Source of the DNA: Deltaproteobacteria bacterium HGW-Deltaproteobacteria-2
Lineage (GTDB): Bacteria; Desulfobacterota; Syntrophia; Syntrophales; Smithellaceae
Assembly: GCA_002840505.1 (NCBI GenBank)
Contig: PHBC01000003.1
Coordinates: forward strand, 426,899-490,898
Reading direction: 5' to 3'
DNA: 64,000 nt
This document shows, piece after piece, positions 1 through 8,251 of the stretch (position 1 is the first letter of the stretch; the number at the start of each line of letters is the position of its first letter). The notes beneath the pieces were generated by a model that searched no databases, had not been told where the DNA came from, and worked only from the letters and a program-made list of their open reading frames with translations. The position numbers were made by a program, and so were the translations under genes.

Positions 1-208
1 CAGCATAGGTTGTGCTGAAGGCCCAGCGAATTCCATCCAGCGTGATTCCGGACTGGACATGAAGGTTCTCTGTAACATAAACTTCATCATCGATATTGAT
101 GAAGTCACAGTGGTTTAACTGCCAGAAAACAGCAAGCGTTGCCAATATCAAAGCAATGTAGATGATTAGGCTCTGTTTTTTATGATTTATATTTAGCTTA
201 TTTAGCAT
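1..208 (-). CDS. N-terminal fragment of a TPR/O-mannosyltransferase-like membrane protein
   Basis: The minus strand reads open from an ATG at 208 to the window edge, giving about 69 residues. The fragment starts with a basic stretch (MLNKLNINHKK), then one hydrophobic helix (LIIYIALILATLAVFW), then a loop with NIDDEVYVTEN and GITLDGIRWAF. This loop pattern (F-x-N-x-DD-x-x-YV-x-EN) is familiar from the first periplasmic loop of large multi-pass membrane proteins with C-terminal tetratricopeptide repeats, related to PMT-type glycosyltransferases. That assignment is recalled from the family and cannot be confirmed on a fragment. The gene is divergent from nothing; it runs off the window and has its own promoter just upstream. 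Confidence 0.6.
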   Translation of the reverse strand, partial: MLNKLNINHKKQSLIIYIALILATLAVFWQLNHCDFINIDDEVYVTENLHVQSGITLDGIRWAFSTTYA

Positions 209-215
209 AGCTTAT

Positions 216-244
216 TTTATGTAAAGATCAGCTGGCTTTGTCAA
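216..244 (-). promoter_or_regulatory. sigma70-type promoter of the truncated membrane protein gene
   Basis: On the minus strand a perfect TTGACA (239-244) is followed after 17 bases by CATAAA (216-221), immediately upstream of the ATG at 208. The leader would be only a few bases long, so the start of transcription or of translation may be slightly different. Confidence 0.45.
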
Positions 245-310
245 GTAATATTGAAATTAAAAGGCGGGAGAAAATGTTGCATTCTAACAGCAAATGCAAC
301 AAGGTAAATT

Positions 311-348
311 AAAAAAGAACCCGGCCTTCGAAAATAAAGACCGGGTTC
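311..348 (-). terminator. Rho-independent terminator of the ribF-asd operon
   Basis: Arms GAACCCGGCCTT (317-328) and AAGACCGGGTTC (337-348) form a 12-bp stem (one G-U on the minus strand) around an 8-base loop. On the minus strand it is followed by a run of T (311-316). It lies 11 bases beyond the asd stop codon. Confidence 0.85.
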
Positions 349-358
349 TCATGATAAA

Positions 359-1441
359 TTATTTAACCAGTTTCAGATAATTCTTGACCAGATACTCCGC
401 TGTTTGCAGAGCACCCTTGGCCGCTCCCAACTTGGTGTTATGAGCAAGGCAAACATATTTGATCCCGTTTTCAATAATCGGATCTTTGCGGATGCGTCCA
501 ACAGTAACAGTCATCCCACCGCCCTTGTCTCTGTCCATTCTCGGCTGAGGACGGAAAGGATCATCGGTAACATCAATCAGATGCGCCGGTGAACTGGGCA
601 GGTCAAGATCGATAAAATCCTTGCCGAAATTCATCATTGCCTTTTTCACTTGTTCCGGCGAACAGGGTTTTTCTGTTTGCACAAAAGCGCACACCATATG
701 ACCGTCAAGCACAGGTACGCGGGTACATGTCGCCGTAATACCAAAAGGCGCATGCTTAATATTTTTGCCGGTAAACTTTCCTAAAATTTTTTGCGGCTCA
801 GTTTCCACTTTTGGCTCTTCGCCGGATATATAGGGAATAACATTTTCCGTCATGTCCATAACGGATAAGCCCGGAGTTCTTCCCGCGCCGGACATGGCCT
901 GAAGCGAAGTCATCACTACTTGCTTTACGCCAAAAAGCTCCTGTATCGGTTTCAAAGAAACCACCAATCCGGCAATCGTACAATTCGGTTTTGGAGAAAC
1001 AAATCCCTTCCAGCGGCGGTTCTTCTGCTGCACCGCGAGCAATGCCGCGTGATCCATATTCACTCCACCGACAAGAATCGGTGTGTCATCTTCATAACGA
1101 AACGACGAAGCTGTACTGATAACCGGTGTAGTTTTGGCATACTTCGGTTCCAGTTCTTTGGCTGCACCCGCATCCATTGTGGAAAAAATGATATCCACCG
1201 ATCTGGCATCGAAAGAAGCTGCTTCTTCTACAACCATTTTAGCGATATCATCGGGCAATTCTTCAGTACACCACCAGCGTGAAGAGCCATTGGCATCTTT
1301 AAGAGCTTCAATATATTTTTTCCCTGCCGACCGTTCCGAAGCTACCAACTTTGTTATTTTAAACCAGGGATGCCCGATCAAGCTGACAATCGCCTGCTGA
1401 CCGACTATCCCGGTTGCACCGACAATAGCAATTCTTAACAT
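359..1441 (-). CDS. asd: Aspartate-semialdehyde dehydrogenase
   Basis: Converts aspartyl phosphate to aspartate semialdehyde with NADPH, the branch point to lysine/diaminopimelate, threonine and methionine. The protein opens with the Rossmann motif IAIVGATGIVGQQ; the active-site cysteine lies in SPKPNCTIAGLV (Cys154 from this start) and a basic-residue region RVPVLDGHMV follows near residue 250. Sequence style and about 360 residues match the archaeal/fungal-type ASADH rather than the E. coli type. I chose the ATG at 1441 because GGAGGT lies 10 bases upstream; an in-frame ATG at 1459 overlaps that ribosome binding site and would add six residues (MEVSKK). The gene is 14-32 bases downstream of ribF on the same strand and shares its terminator. 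Confidence 0.93.
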   Translation of the reverse strand: MLRIAIVGATGIVGQQAIVSLIGHPWFKITKLVASERSAGKKYIEALKDANGSSRWWCTEELPDDIAKMVVEEAASFDARSVDIIFSTMDAGAAKELEPKYAKTTPVISTASSFRYEDDTPILVGGVNMDHAALLAVQQKNRRWKGFVSPKPNCTIAGLVVSLKPIQELFGVKQVVMTSLQAMSGAGRTPGLSVMDMTENVIPYISGEEPKVETEPQKILGKFTGKNIKHAPFGITATCTRVPVLDGHMVCAFVQTEKPCSPEQVKKAMMNFGKDFIDLDLPSSPAHLIDVTDDPFRPQPRMDRDKGGGMTVTVGRIRKDPIIENGIKYVCLAHNTKLGAAKGALQTAEYLVKNYLKLVK

Positions 1442-1473
1442 CTTTTTACTAACCTCCATCTAAATTTCCTTTG

Positions 1474-2415
1474 TTATTTATTTTCAATATTCTTAAGCAA
1501 AATTGATCTTGCTTTTTCTACATCCGCCGCAATCTGCTTCTTCAACATTTCGGGACTATCAAATTTGATAATGTCCCTAATCTTCTCCGCAAACTCCGTA
1601 TTTAATCTTTTGCCTCTGAGATCACCGGAAAAATCAAGCAGATGAACTTCAAAAGTAGAAGTATAATCAGCGAAGGTTGGTTTCTCACCAATATTTAAAG
1701 CAGCCATATAACGCTTTCCATCCGCATCGACGAAGGCGGCATATATTCCCGCTTGCGGCAACAATTCTTTCTCTGGCTCTATGTTAGCCGTAGGAAAACC
1801 AAGCCCAACACCGCGCCCTTTTCCCGAAACGACAATACCGGCAATATTATAACATCTTCCAAGCAAATTGGTCACTTTTTTAACGTCGCCTTTGATAATC
1901 AAATTCCTTACAAGCGTGCTGCTGATAATATCCTTCCCCGCTTTAACAGCATCAACAACTTCCACAGTAAATCCCATTTCATTCCCGCGGGAAATCAAAT
2001 AATCGCTGTTGCCTTTTTTGCCCTGACCGAAAGTGTAATCATGGCCGACAATAATTTTTTTAATAGCCAGCTTTTGCCCGAGAAAATCCCGGACAAATTG
2101 TTCAGCAGTCACTCGGGAATAATCCATGGAGAAAGGTATTACCAATGTCCCGTCAATTCCGCAATCTTCCAGCAATTTCAGTTTTTCTTCCAAAGTAGTG
2201 ATCAGATAAAATGGCCGTATGCCAGGATGAAGAATCATCTTGGGATGCGGATCAAAAGTAATAACCAGCGATTTCGTTACTGCTTTTTTCGCCTCTGAAG
2301 CAAGTTTACGGCAAATGAATTGGTGACTCAGATGTACACCGTCAAAGTTGCCGATAGTCACAAATGATCCGCGAAAATCTTCAGTTATGTTTTCTATTCC
2401 CTTAAATATAATCAT
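1474..2415 (-). CDS. ribF: Bifunctional riboflavin kinase/FAD synthetase
   Basis: Makes FMN and then FAD from riboflavin. The N-terminal FAD synthetase half shows the nucleotidyltransferase motif TIGNFDGVHLSHQ near residues 21-33 and GHDYTFGQGKKG near 120-135. The C-terminal riboflavin kinase half shows GRGVGLGFPTANI, PQAGIYAAFV and NIGEKPTF, ending with the helix FAEKIRDIIKFDSPEML. The length of 313 residues is normal for RibF. First gene of a two-gene operon with asd. FAD/FMN supply fits the many flavoenzymes in this window, though that is only a contextual remark. Confidence 0.95.
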   Translation of the reverse strand: MIIFKGIENITEDFRGSFVTIGNFDGVHLSHQFICRKLASEAKKAVTKSLVITFDPHPKMILHPGIRPFYLITTLEEKLKLLEDCGIDGTLVIPFSMDYSRVTAEQFVRDFLGQKLAIKKIIVGHDYTFGQGKKGNSDYLISRGNEMGFTVEVVDAVKAGKDIISSTLVRNLIIKGDVKKVTNLLGRCYNIAGIVVSGKGRGVGLGFPTANIEPEKELLPQAGIYAAFVDADGKRYMAALNIGEKPTFADYTSTFEVHLLDFSGDLRGKRLNTEFAEKIRDIIKFDSPEMLKKQIAADVEKARSILLKNIENK

Positions 2416-2489
2416 TTTTTCTACTAACCATTAAGATAATTGGCTTGCTAACATAGCATTTTGGGGATTAAATTCAAGTTCATTTTATC

Positions 2490-2517
2490 TTGACAATAAG
2501 ATGATGATAGGTATAGT
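2490..2517 (+). promoter_or_regulatory. Promoter of tRNA-Leu
   Basis: Perfect TTGACA (2490-2495), 16-base spacer, TATAGT (2512-2517); the mature tRNA starts 13 bases later. A consensus sigma70-type promoter is usual for a stable RNA. Confidence 0.8.
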
Positions 2518-2530
2518 GCACGTTTTGCGT

Positions 2531-2617
2531 GCCGAAGTGGCGGAATTGGTAGACGCGCTAGGTTCAGGGTCTAGTGGGTGTACGCCTGTCCGGGTTCAAA
2601 TCCCGGCTTCGGCACCA
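2531..2617 (+). tRNA. tRNA-Leu (anticodon CAG)
   Basis: A class II tRNA of 87 bases including an encoded CCA. The acceptor arms GCCGAAG and CTTCGGC pair perfectly, followed by discriminator A and CCA. The D-arm region has GGCGGAATTGGTAGACGCGC typical of tRNA-Leu, the anticodon loop reads TTCAGGG (anticodon CAG), the long variable arm follows, and the T arm is CGGGTTCAAATCCCG. It stands alone between its promoter and a terminator. Confidence 0.97.
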
Positions 2618-2630
2618 TTTAAAAAACAAG

Positions 2631-2675
2631 GGTTTAGGAGTTTACTGTACATGCTTCTAAACCTTCTTTTTTTAC
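2631..2675 (+). terminator. Terminator of tRNA-Leu
   Basis: GGTTTAGGAG (2631-2640) pairs with CTTCTAAACC (2654-2663) with one G-U pair, followed by TTCTTTTTTT. It lies 14 bases beyond the tRNA. Confidence 0.75.
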
Positions 2676-2779
2676 CCTCTTCTAACGGTTTTCTAACGAA
2701 TAGAAAAGAATCTTCTAAAAGTTCAATTTGTTGTCTAGTGAAATCTGTCCATTTTTCTTTTAAACACTGCAGATAAAAA

Positions 2780-2838
2780 CTAAAAAGCGTGGCTTCAAAT
2801 GTAATCTTTATTCGAAAAGTACATTTAAAGCCGCGCTT
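2780..2838 (-). terminator. Long hairpin terminator of the thiolase gene
   Basis: Arms at 2785-2803 and 2820-2838 form a stem of about 19 bp with one wobble pair in the GC-rich base (AAGCGTGGCTT / AAGCCGCGCTT) and a 16-base loop. On the minus strand it is followed by TTTTTAGTTTTT. It lies 23 bases beyond the thiolase stop. Confidence 0.75.
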
Positions 2839-2861
2839 GTGAATTCAAGTTTATTCAGACT

Positions 2862-4049
2862 CTATTTATGAACATTCTCCCATATCACAGCATTTCCGAT
2901 ACCCCATCCGCCGCAAAGACTGGCGCAACCGTATTTGGCGTCTTTTCTTTCCGTCTTCATAATGGTGTTCAATGTTACTGAAAGCCGGACTCCCGATTCG
3001 CCCAGCGGGTGACCAAGAGCGGTGGCTCCGCCCCAGATATTTACGTTCTTAAAAGGAGCATTTTCTTCAATTCTAAACTCTCTCACAATGGCCAACACCT
3101 GACTGCAGAAAGCTTCATTGATTTCCCATATGCCGATGTCCTTTACGTCAAGTCCGGCTCTGGCCAGAGCTTTTTTTACTGCCGGTATCGGACCTATACC
3201 CATTACATAAGGGTCGCAGCCTGCCATGGCTCCGGCCACATATTTTAAATGATAGCCGAGCCCTAGTTTATCCGCAAGATTCCTCTCCATCAGCAACATG
3301 GCCGCGGCACCGGTTGACAGCGGTGAAGATGTTGCTGCCGTTACTACACCACCGGGCTTAAATGGGGACTGCATCGTCGCCATTTTTTCCATGGTTATAT
3401 CTTCTCTTATCCATTGATCGGTATCCACCATAAACTTTGTGCCGTCTTCTTTTTCTCCTTCTATGGGAACTATCTCTCTTTTGAATTTTCCTTCCTTCGT
3501 AGCCTGAGCGGCTTTCATATTACTCCAGTATGCCATGTTTTCCATGTCTGTTCTGCTGATATTATAAACTTCTGCTACTTTTTCCGCTGTTACACCCATC
3601 ATAAGATCGTTCATATTATACTTTTCAAACAACCTTTTAGGCCATTCCATAGAGTGACCCATTGGAACGTGCTGCATGTCTTCAACACCTGCGGCAATGT
3701 AGATGTCTCCCTCGTCGGCTAAAATAGCTCTTGCGGCATGTTCTGTTGCTGCCATCCCTGAGGGGCATTGCATGTTAACATGATTCTGTGGAACACTCTC
3801 CGGAAATCCACCAGCCAGCCATGAAAAGCGCGCCAGTTCATTTTGGCAACCGGACTGATTTGAGGTACCCACATAAACCGCTTCAACGTCTTCCGGTCTG
3901 ATCTTCTTAACCTTATCAAATAAAGCAGAATAAACTGTTGTGAGAATTACATCCGGCATTATGTTTCTGAACCATCCTTTCTCCGCGTGCGCGCGACAGT
4001 TTGCCGATCTTACACCGTCAATTAGAACGCATTCCCTGATTTTTTTCAT
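2862..4049 (-). CDS. Thiolase (acetyl-CoA C-acyltransferase)
   Basis: Cleaves 3-ketoacyl-CoA with CoA, the last step of beta-oxidation, or condenses two acyl-CoA units. The nucleophilic cysteine is Cys95 in NMQCPSGMAA; the C-terminal motifs GGATALGHPLGESG (His) and CASLCGGWGIG (second Cys) complete the thiolase active site. Length 395 is standard. Start ATG has AAGGGGGCTTT upstream. The gene is divergent from the TetR gene and its upstream region holds palindromes, so it may belong to the same regulon as the FadB-like gene at 5350. Substrate chain length cannot be read from sequence. Confidence 0.93.
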   Translation of the reverse strand: MKKIRECVLIDGVRSANCRAHAEKGWFRNIMPDVILTTVYSALFDKVKKIRPEDVEAVYVGTSNQSGCQNELARFSWLAGGFPESVPQNHVNMQCPSGMAATEHAARAILADEGDIYIAAGVEDMQHVPMGHSMEWPKRLFEKYNMNDLMMGVTAEKVAEVYNISRTDMENMAYWSNMKAAQATKEGKFKREIVPIEGEKEDGTKFMVDTDQWIREDITMEKMATMQSPFKPGGVVTAATSSPLSTGAAAMLLMERNLADKLGLGYHLKYVAGAMAGCDPYVMGIGPIPAVKKALARAGLDVKDIGIWEINEAFCSQVLAIVREFRIEENAPFKNVNIWGGATALGHPLGESGVRLSVTLNTIMKTERKDAKYGCASLCGGWGIGNAVIWENVHK

Positions 4050-4104
4050 AAAGCCCCCTTTCGATCTATAAGTGGTTTATCGGTCTTTATTTAATATTTA
4101 ATAA

Positions 4105-4148
4105 GTCATTAGAAATGACCATTAATCTTTAGTATCCTAAAATAGGAT
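4105..4148. promoter_or_regulatory. Two palindromes upstream of the thiolase gene
   Basis: GTCATT-AGA-AATGAC (4105-4119) and ATCCTA-AAA-TAGGAT (4134-4148) are perfect 6-bp-arm palindromes with 3-base centres, 56-99 bases upstream of the thiolase start. The first resembles the AATGAAC/GTTCATT sites near the TetR gene and could be a weaker operator of the same regulator. The rest of 4149-4416 holds no convincing gene. Confidence 0.45.
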
Positions 4149-4416
4149 TTTGCTTAATTAAAAAAAGTGAAAGACCATCACTCTCCGGACGCTGTTTGAC
4201 TCAGTATGCTTCAGCACTATTTGCAGAGTGCTCTCTGTGTTCAGAAATTCAATCATGATCGTTAGCAATTGTTTTATTTTCCATCCCTGACAAGTTTTTG
4301 AAAAACGAATTGTCGTATGGATTTTACAGGTTATCCCTATAGCATGGGGACCATTATTTTTAAATGATTTTATGCGAGTTATTAAAATCAATTCATAAAA
4401 AAAGTGCCAACAGACC

Positions 4417-4431
4417 GTTCATTATATGAAC
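4417..4431. promoter_or_regulatory. Putative TetR operator, upstream site
   Basis: GTTCAT-TAT-ATGAAC is a perfect palindrome with half-sites that match those of the operator at 4524-4547, about 170 bases upstream of the TetR gene. Confidence 0.55.
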
Positions 4432-4496
4432 ACAAAGACTTTGCTTTTCGTATCTCAACTAGATAAATAATCTATGAAATCTTACTAAAAAACCAA

Positions 4497-4547
4497 TTGA
4501 CAATCTCATTTTTTGGGTTTAAAAATGAACACGTTCATTTAATGAAC
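4497..4547 (+). promoter_or_regulatory. TetR promoter with overlapping operator
   Basis: TTGACA at 4497-4502 and a TAAAAAT-like -10 about 17 bases later are directly followed by AATGAAC-AC-GTTCATT-T-AATGAAC (4524-4547), three alternating half-sites that form two overlapping perfect palindromes. The position immediately at and downstream of the -10 suits autorepression by the TetR-family product encoded 38 bases later. Confidence 0.6.
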
Positions 4548-4584
4548 GCGTTTTTCTCTCTATGTTTCCATATCGTTATAAAGG

Positions 4585-5226
4585 ATGTTTTATAGGATAA
4601 TGGGCATCAACGAAAGAAAACTAAAGGAAAAAGAATTACGAATTAAGCAAATCCGGGATAGTGCTGCCGCTCTTTTCTATAAGAAAGGTTACGAAGCCAC
4701 AACTATTGAAGACATAGCGAAACTGGCCGAAATATCCAAGGGAACTATCTATCTCTATTTTAAAAGCAAAATTGATCTTTACTATAGTATGGTCGAACCA
4801 TCCTTGGATGTGCTTTCCAAAAAGCTGAGCAAAATAGCCAGCATGAAAAATATTTCTCCTGAGCTCAAAATAAAAAAAGTAACCGATGCCACTTATGAGT
4901 TTTATGTTAAAGACCCTGATGCTTATCATCTCATATCGCGCTATGAAGCCTCCGTTTTCTCTAATCTCCTTTCCCCCAAAAAGCTTGATCATCTCAAACA
5001 CCTGATGCGCTCTAATCTTCACCAATTAGAGATCATTGTTTCCGAAGGGATCAATAAGGGCCTTTTTCAAAAACTCAATCCCAAAATGACGGCAATTGTA
5101 TTCTGGAATACCTTCATGGGTATCATCCAATTCCAGGAAAACAGGCTGGAAAAAGGGAAAGTCGATTATCGTAGATCCACGATCAATAGTGCTATGAAGC
5201 TTATAATCAGGGGGATTAGAAAATAA
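4585..5226 (+). CDS. TetR/AcrR-family transcriptional regulator
   Basis: Residues about 20-65 form the TetR helix-turn-helix: IRDSAAALFYKKGYEATTI, then IAKLAEISKGTIYLYFKSK. The C-terminal two thirds are alpha-helical ligand-binding sequence without further signature. It sits between the divergent thiolase gene and the co-directional FadB-like gene, so control of fatty-acid degradation by an acyl-CoA ligand is a reasonable inference. The start could also be the ATG at 4600 (MGINERK), since neither ATG has an ideally spaced ribosome binding site. Normal length at 208-213 residues. Confidence 0.9.
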   Translation: MFYRIMGINERKLKEKELRIKQIRDSAAALFYKKGYEATTIEDIAKLAEISKGTIYLYFKSKIDLYYSMVEPSLDVLSKKLSKIASMKNISPELKIKKVTDATYEFYVKDPDAYHLISRYEASVFSNLLSPKKLDHLKHLMRSNLHQLEIIVSEGINKGLFQKLNPKMTAIVFWNTFMGIIQFQENRLEKGKVDYRRSTINSAMKLIIRGIRK

Positions 5227-5349
5227 TCATAACAATGCTTTCATTAGCTGACTTTGCTGCAATAGTTTGCCCGTTAGCCTTTTGCGAATGCGATTCACGC
5301 TTGATTTTTTAATGTTCCATCAAATTGCTGAATACATGGAGGTATCAAG

Positions 5350-7344
5350 ATGGCTAATATATTTAATTTAGAGAAAGCAGATAACATAGGAATAGTAACC
5401 TTTAATGTGCCCAATGAAGCGATGAATACATGGACAGAAGAGGCCATTATGAATTTTGGCGAAATTCTCAATGTCCTGGAAAAAGAAAAAGATGTCATCG
5501 GATACATATTTATTTCCGGTAAACCGGATAATTTTTTTGCCGGCGCCAATCTGAAGATGATTGAACAAATGAACGATCCGGCTTCTGTTAAAAAGGGATT
5601 GGATTATTTCCATGATGCCTTCAACAAACTCAGCGACTTTAAAGTTCCGACAGTGGCGGCTATAAACGGTGTTTGTGCGGGAGGCGGACTGGAGTTTGCC
5701 CTCGTCTGCACTGCCAGGATTGCCACGGATGCTAAAAATACAGTTATCGGTTTGCCGGAATGCAAGGTCGGTATTTTCCCCGGCGCTGGAGGAAGCCAGC
5801 GTCTACCCCGGCTTATTGGATACAACGCCATAGAATTGATATTAAAGGGCACCCTCCTCCCCGCTCCCAAAGCACTGGAAGCGGGCATCATTGACCGGAT
5901 AATACCGCAAGATAAAGACTTGCTTACAGAAGCAAAGTCTTTTCTTCGGGAGATCGCTGCCGGAAAAGCCAAACTGGAACGACCGGTACATGATTTCTCC
6001 CAGGTCAAAGCGGTGGCTGAGATGGCCCGCCAAAACGTTTTAAAAGTCACAAAGGGGAGAGAAATCCCCGGGCCTATGTTTTGTATCCGGGCAATGGAAG
6101 AGGGTCTCAACCTTCCACTCAGCGAGGCCCTGGAATTGGAAAAGAAATATTTTGCTCAAGCTGCCCTTTCCAATGAGGCCAAAGGCAGCATTAATACCTT
6201 CTTCATCAAGACAATGACGGACAAGCCCAGGAATATGATGACTGAAGGTTTCACACCAAAACCTTTGAAAAAGGCAGCCATCCTGGGATTCGGAACTATG
6301 GGCCGGGGCATTATCATCGATATTCTGCGCAACACGCAAATGCCCGTGCTTGTCAAAGACTTCCCTGATGCTCATGAGCGGGGACTTGCTTTCGTGCGGA
6401 AGATTCTGGAGGGAATGGCAGAAAAAAAGCGATTGAAATCTACGGTGGATGATCTTATGAAACGCATCACCACAACCTCAGAGTACATCGCAGAATTCAA
6501 TGAAGTGGATATTGTTATCGAAGCGGTCTTCGAAAGTATTAATGTGAAGAAAGAGGCCTATGAATCACTCTGTAAAGTCGTGCGGGATGATTGCATCCTT
6601 GCCAGCAATACATCTTCTATTCCTGTTGCTGCTATGGCCAAGTTTGTAACTTTTCCTGAACGTTTCGGGGGCACTCACTTCTTTTCGCCTGTCTGGATCA
6701 TGGAACTCGTGGAAATAATCCGGGGTAAAATGACCAGTCAGGATACGATTGATAATCTTCTGAACTTTGCCGCCTCTATTCGTAAACGTCCGATTGTTTG
6801 CAGGGATAATCCCGGTTTTGTCGTGAATGCCTTGCTCTTTCCTTATCTCTACAATTCCATTGAATATCTCGAAAAAGGAAATTCCATCGAGAAAATCGAT
6901 AAAGCTATTGTGCAATTCGGAATGCCTGTAGGACCGCTCAGGCTTATCGATGAAGTGGGCATCGATGTTCTCTATAAAGCATTTGCCTCGATGGGGATTA
7001 CGCAGGAAACCCTTAAAAATATAGTGGAGTCGGGGCGTCTCGGCCTGAAAAAATCCGGGAAGGGAATGTTCCTGAAAGACGGCAGCACGGATCCGGAAGT
7101 GCTGCCGCTCATATCGAAAAGAGACCCCGCGGAATTATCAGAGAAGGAAATTGAAATGGGTTTGATCACCGGCATGGTAATAATGGCTAATGACTTGCTC
7201 AATAGAAAGATCGTAGAAGATCCGCGGATGATTGATGTCGGAATGATTTGGGGTACCGGATTTCCTCCCGATAAGGGTGGTCTTTTGAAATGGTCGGACC
7301 TCATTGGCCTGAGCAAGCAGCTCTTTGGCAGGAATTTTTATTAG
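5350..7344 (+). CDS. FadB/FadJ-type enoyl-CoA hydratase / 3-hydroxyacyl-CoA dehydrogenase
   Basis: Bifunctional beta-oxidation enzyme. The crotonase domain covers about residues 1-190, with the oxyanion-hole loop AGANLKM and both catalytic glutamates present: Glu115 in CAGGGLE and Glu137 in GLPECKVGIFPG. The NAD-binding 3-hydroxyacyl-CoA dehydrogenase domain starts around residue 310 with AILGFGTMGRG, followed by DIVIEAVFE, ASNTSSIP and the catalytic-histidine motif GGTHFFSPV near 440; a C-terminal helical domain completes it. At 664 residues it is slightly shorter than E. coli FadB (about 730). Start ATG has a perfect GGAGGT six bases upstream. Thiolase is encoded divergently next door rather than as fadA in tandem. 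Confidence 0.93.
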   Translation: MANIFNLEKADNIGIVTFNVPNEAMNTWTEEAIMNFGEILNVLEKEKDVIGYIFISGKPDNFFAGANLKMIEQMNDPASVKKGLDYFHDAFNKLSDFKVPTVAAINGVCAGGGLEFALVCTARIATDAKNTVIGLPECKVGIFPGAGGSQRLPRLIGYNAIELILKGTLLPAPKALEAGIIDRIIPQDKDLLTEAKSFLREIAAGKAKLERPVHDFSQVKAVAEMARQNVLKVTKGREIPGPMFCIRAMEEGLNLPLSEALELEKKYFAQAALSNEAKGSINTFFIKTMTDKPRNMMTEGFTPKPLKKAAILGFGTMGRGIIIDILRNTQMPVLVKDFPDAHERGLAFVRKILEGMAEKKRLKSTVDDLMKRITTTSEYIAEFNEVDIVIEAVFESINVKKEAYESLCKVVRDDCILASNTSSIPVAAMAKFVTFPERFGGTHFFSPVWIMELVEIIRGKMTSQDTIDNLLNFAASIRKRPIVCRDNPGFVVNALLFPYLYNSIEYLEKGNSIEKIDKAIVQFGMPVGPLRLIDEVGIDVLYKAFASMGITQETLKNIVESGRLGLKKSGKGMFLKDGSTDPEVLPLISKRDPAELSEKEIEMGLITGMVIMANDLLNRKIVEDPRMIDVGMIWGTGFPPDKGGLLKWSDLIGLSKQLFGRNFY

Positions 7345-7436
7345 GGAGATTTAATTTTTTACTGATATAGCTATCCGGCAAACAATTAAATGTTTTTTGT
7401 CTTTAACGTGAAAATAACTATATAAGGAATTTGTTA

Positions 7437-8243
7437 ATGAAAGAAATAGTCCGCGATCTTAAAGAAGAATATGAAGCCCTTGATACTATTGTTTCAGGCC
7501 TCGATGAGAAGGACTGGTATATTAAAACGCCGTTTTTTGATTGGACCGCAAAAGATACAATCAGTCACTTGGTCTATTATGATAATGCCGCCATGCTTTC
7601 GGCAACTGATGCTGAGGCGTTCGAAAAACATACAGCAAATATGCTCTCCGGCATTACAAACTATGACGAACTACACGAAAGAGTAAATTCAGTTGGGGGT
7701 AATCTATCCATTGCGGATTTGCTTTCATGGTGGCGTAAGGAGCGCAAAAACCTTATTTTAGCCTATGAATCTTTAGATCCAAAGACCAGATTGCCATGGT
7801 ACGGCCCCACGATGAGCGCCCGGTCTTCAGCGGTCGCGCGAATGATGGAAACATGGGCGCACGGCCAGGATATAGTTGATACTTTTTCTATATCACGTCC
7901 GGCATCCAACCGACTTAAACATATATCCCATCTCGGAGTAGCCACTTTCAAATGGAGTTTTACTGTTCGTCAACTGGAAGTTCCGAATGAACCGGTAAGA
8001 GTTGAGCTGACCGGTCCGTCAGGAGATCTTTGGACATGGGGCCCCGAGGACGCTGAAAACATTATCTGCGGCACTGCAGAAGATTTTTGTCTATTGGTAT
8101 CACAGCGGCGTAATATTATCGATACCGGTATAGTATATAAAGGAGATGTTGCGAGCAAATGGGTGTCAATTGCACAAATCTTTGCCGGGCCGCCCGAAGA
8201 GCCGCCAAAGCCGGGATATAGGAAAATAAATAAGGATTGTTAG
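7437..8243 (+). CDS. TIGR03084-family putative metal-binding protein
   Basis: About 268 residues with the DinB/maleylpyruvate-isomerase-like fold. Likely metal ligands are His in DTISHLVYYD and the pair in ETWAHGQDIVD (H-x-x-D), which are the conserved features of this family; the C-terminal part (VRVELTGPSGDLWTWGPEDA) is the sterol-carrier-like beta region. Function is not established. I prefer the ATG at 7437 over the in-frame TTG at 7431 because AAGGA lies about 8 bases upstream. It is encoded just after the FadB-like gene with an 92-base gap and converges on the next minus-strand gene with 8 bases between stops. Confidence 0.8.
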   Translation: MKEIVRDLKEEYEALDTIVSGLDEKDWYIKTPFFDWTAKDTISHLVYYDNAAMLSATDAEAFEKHTANMLSGITNYDELHERVNSVGGNLSIADLLSWWRKERKNLILAYESLDPKTRLPWYGPTMSARSSAVARMMETWAHGQDIVDTFSISRPASNRLKHISHLGVATFKWSFTVRQLEVPNEPVRVELTGPSGDLWTWGPEDAENIICGTAEDFCLLVSQRRNIIDTGIVYKGDVASKWVSIAQIFAGPPEEPPKPGYRKINKDC

Positions 8244-8251
8244 CGGACAAC

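Noticed and set aside
2501-2776. 91-residue frame over tRNA-Leu
   Set aside because: It reads through the tRNA and its terminator, so is spurious.
4158-4391. 77-residue minus-strand frame between thiolase and TetR
   Set aside because: No start signal, composition unlike neighbours; the region is AT-rich regulatory DNA.
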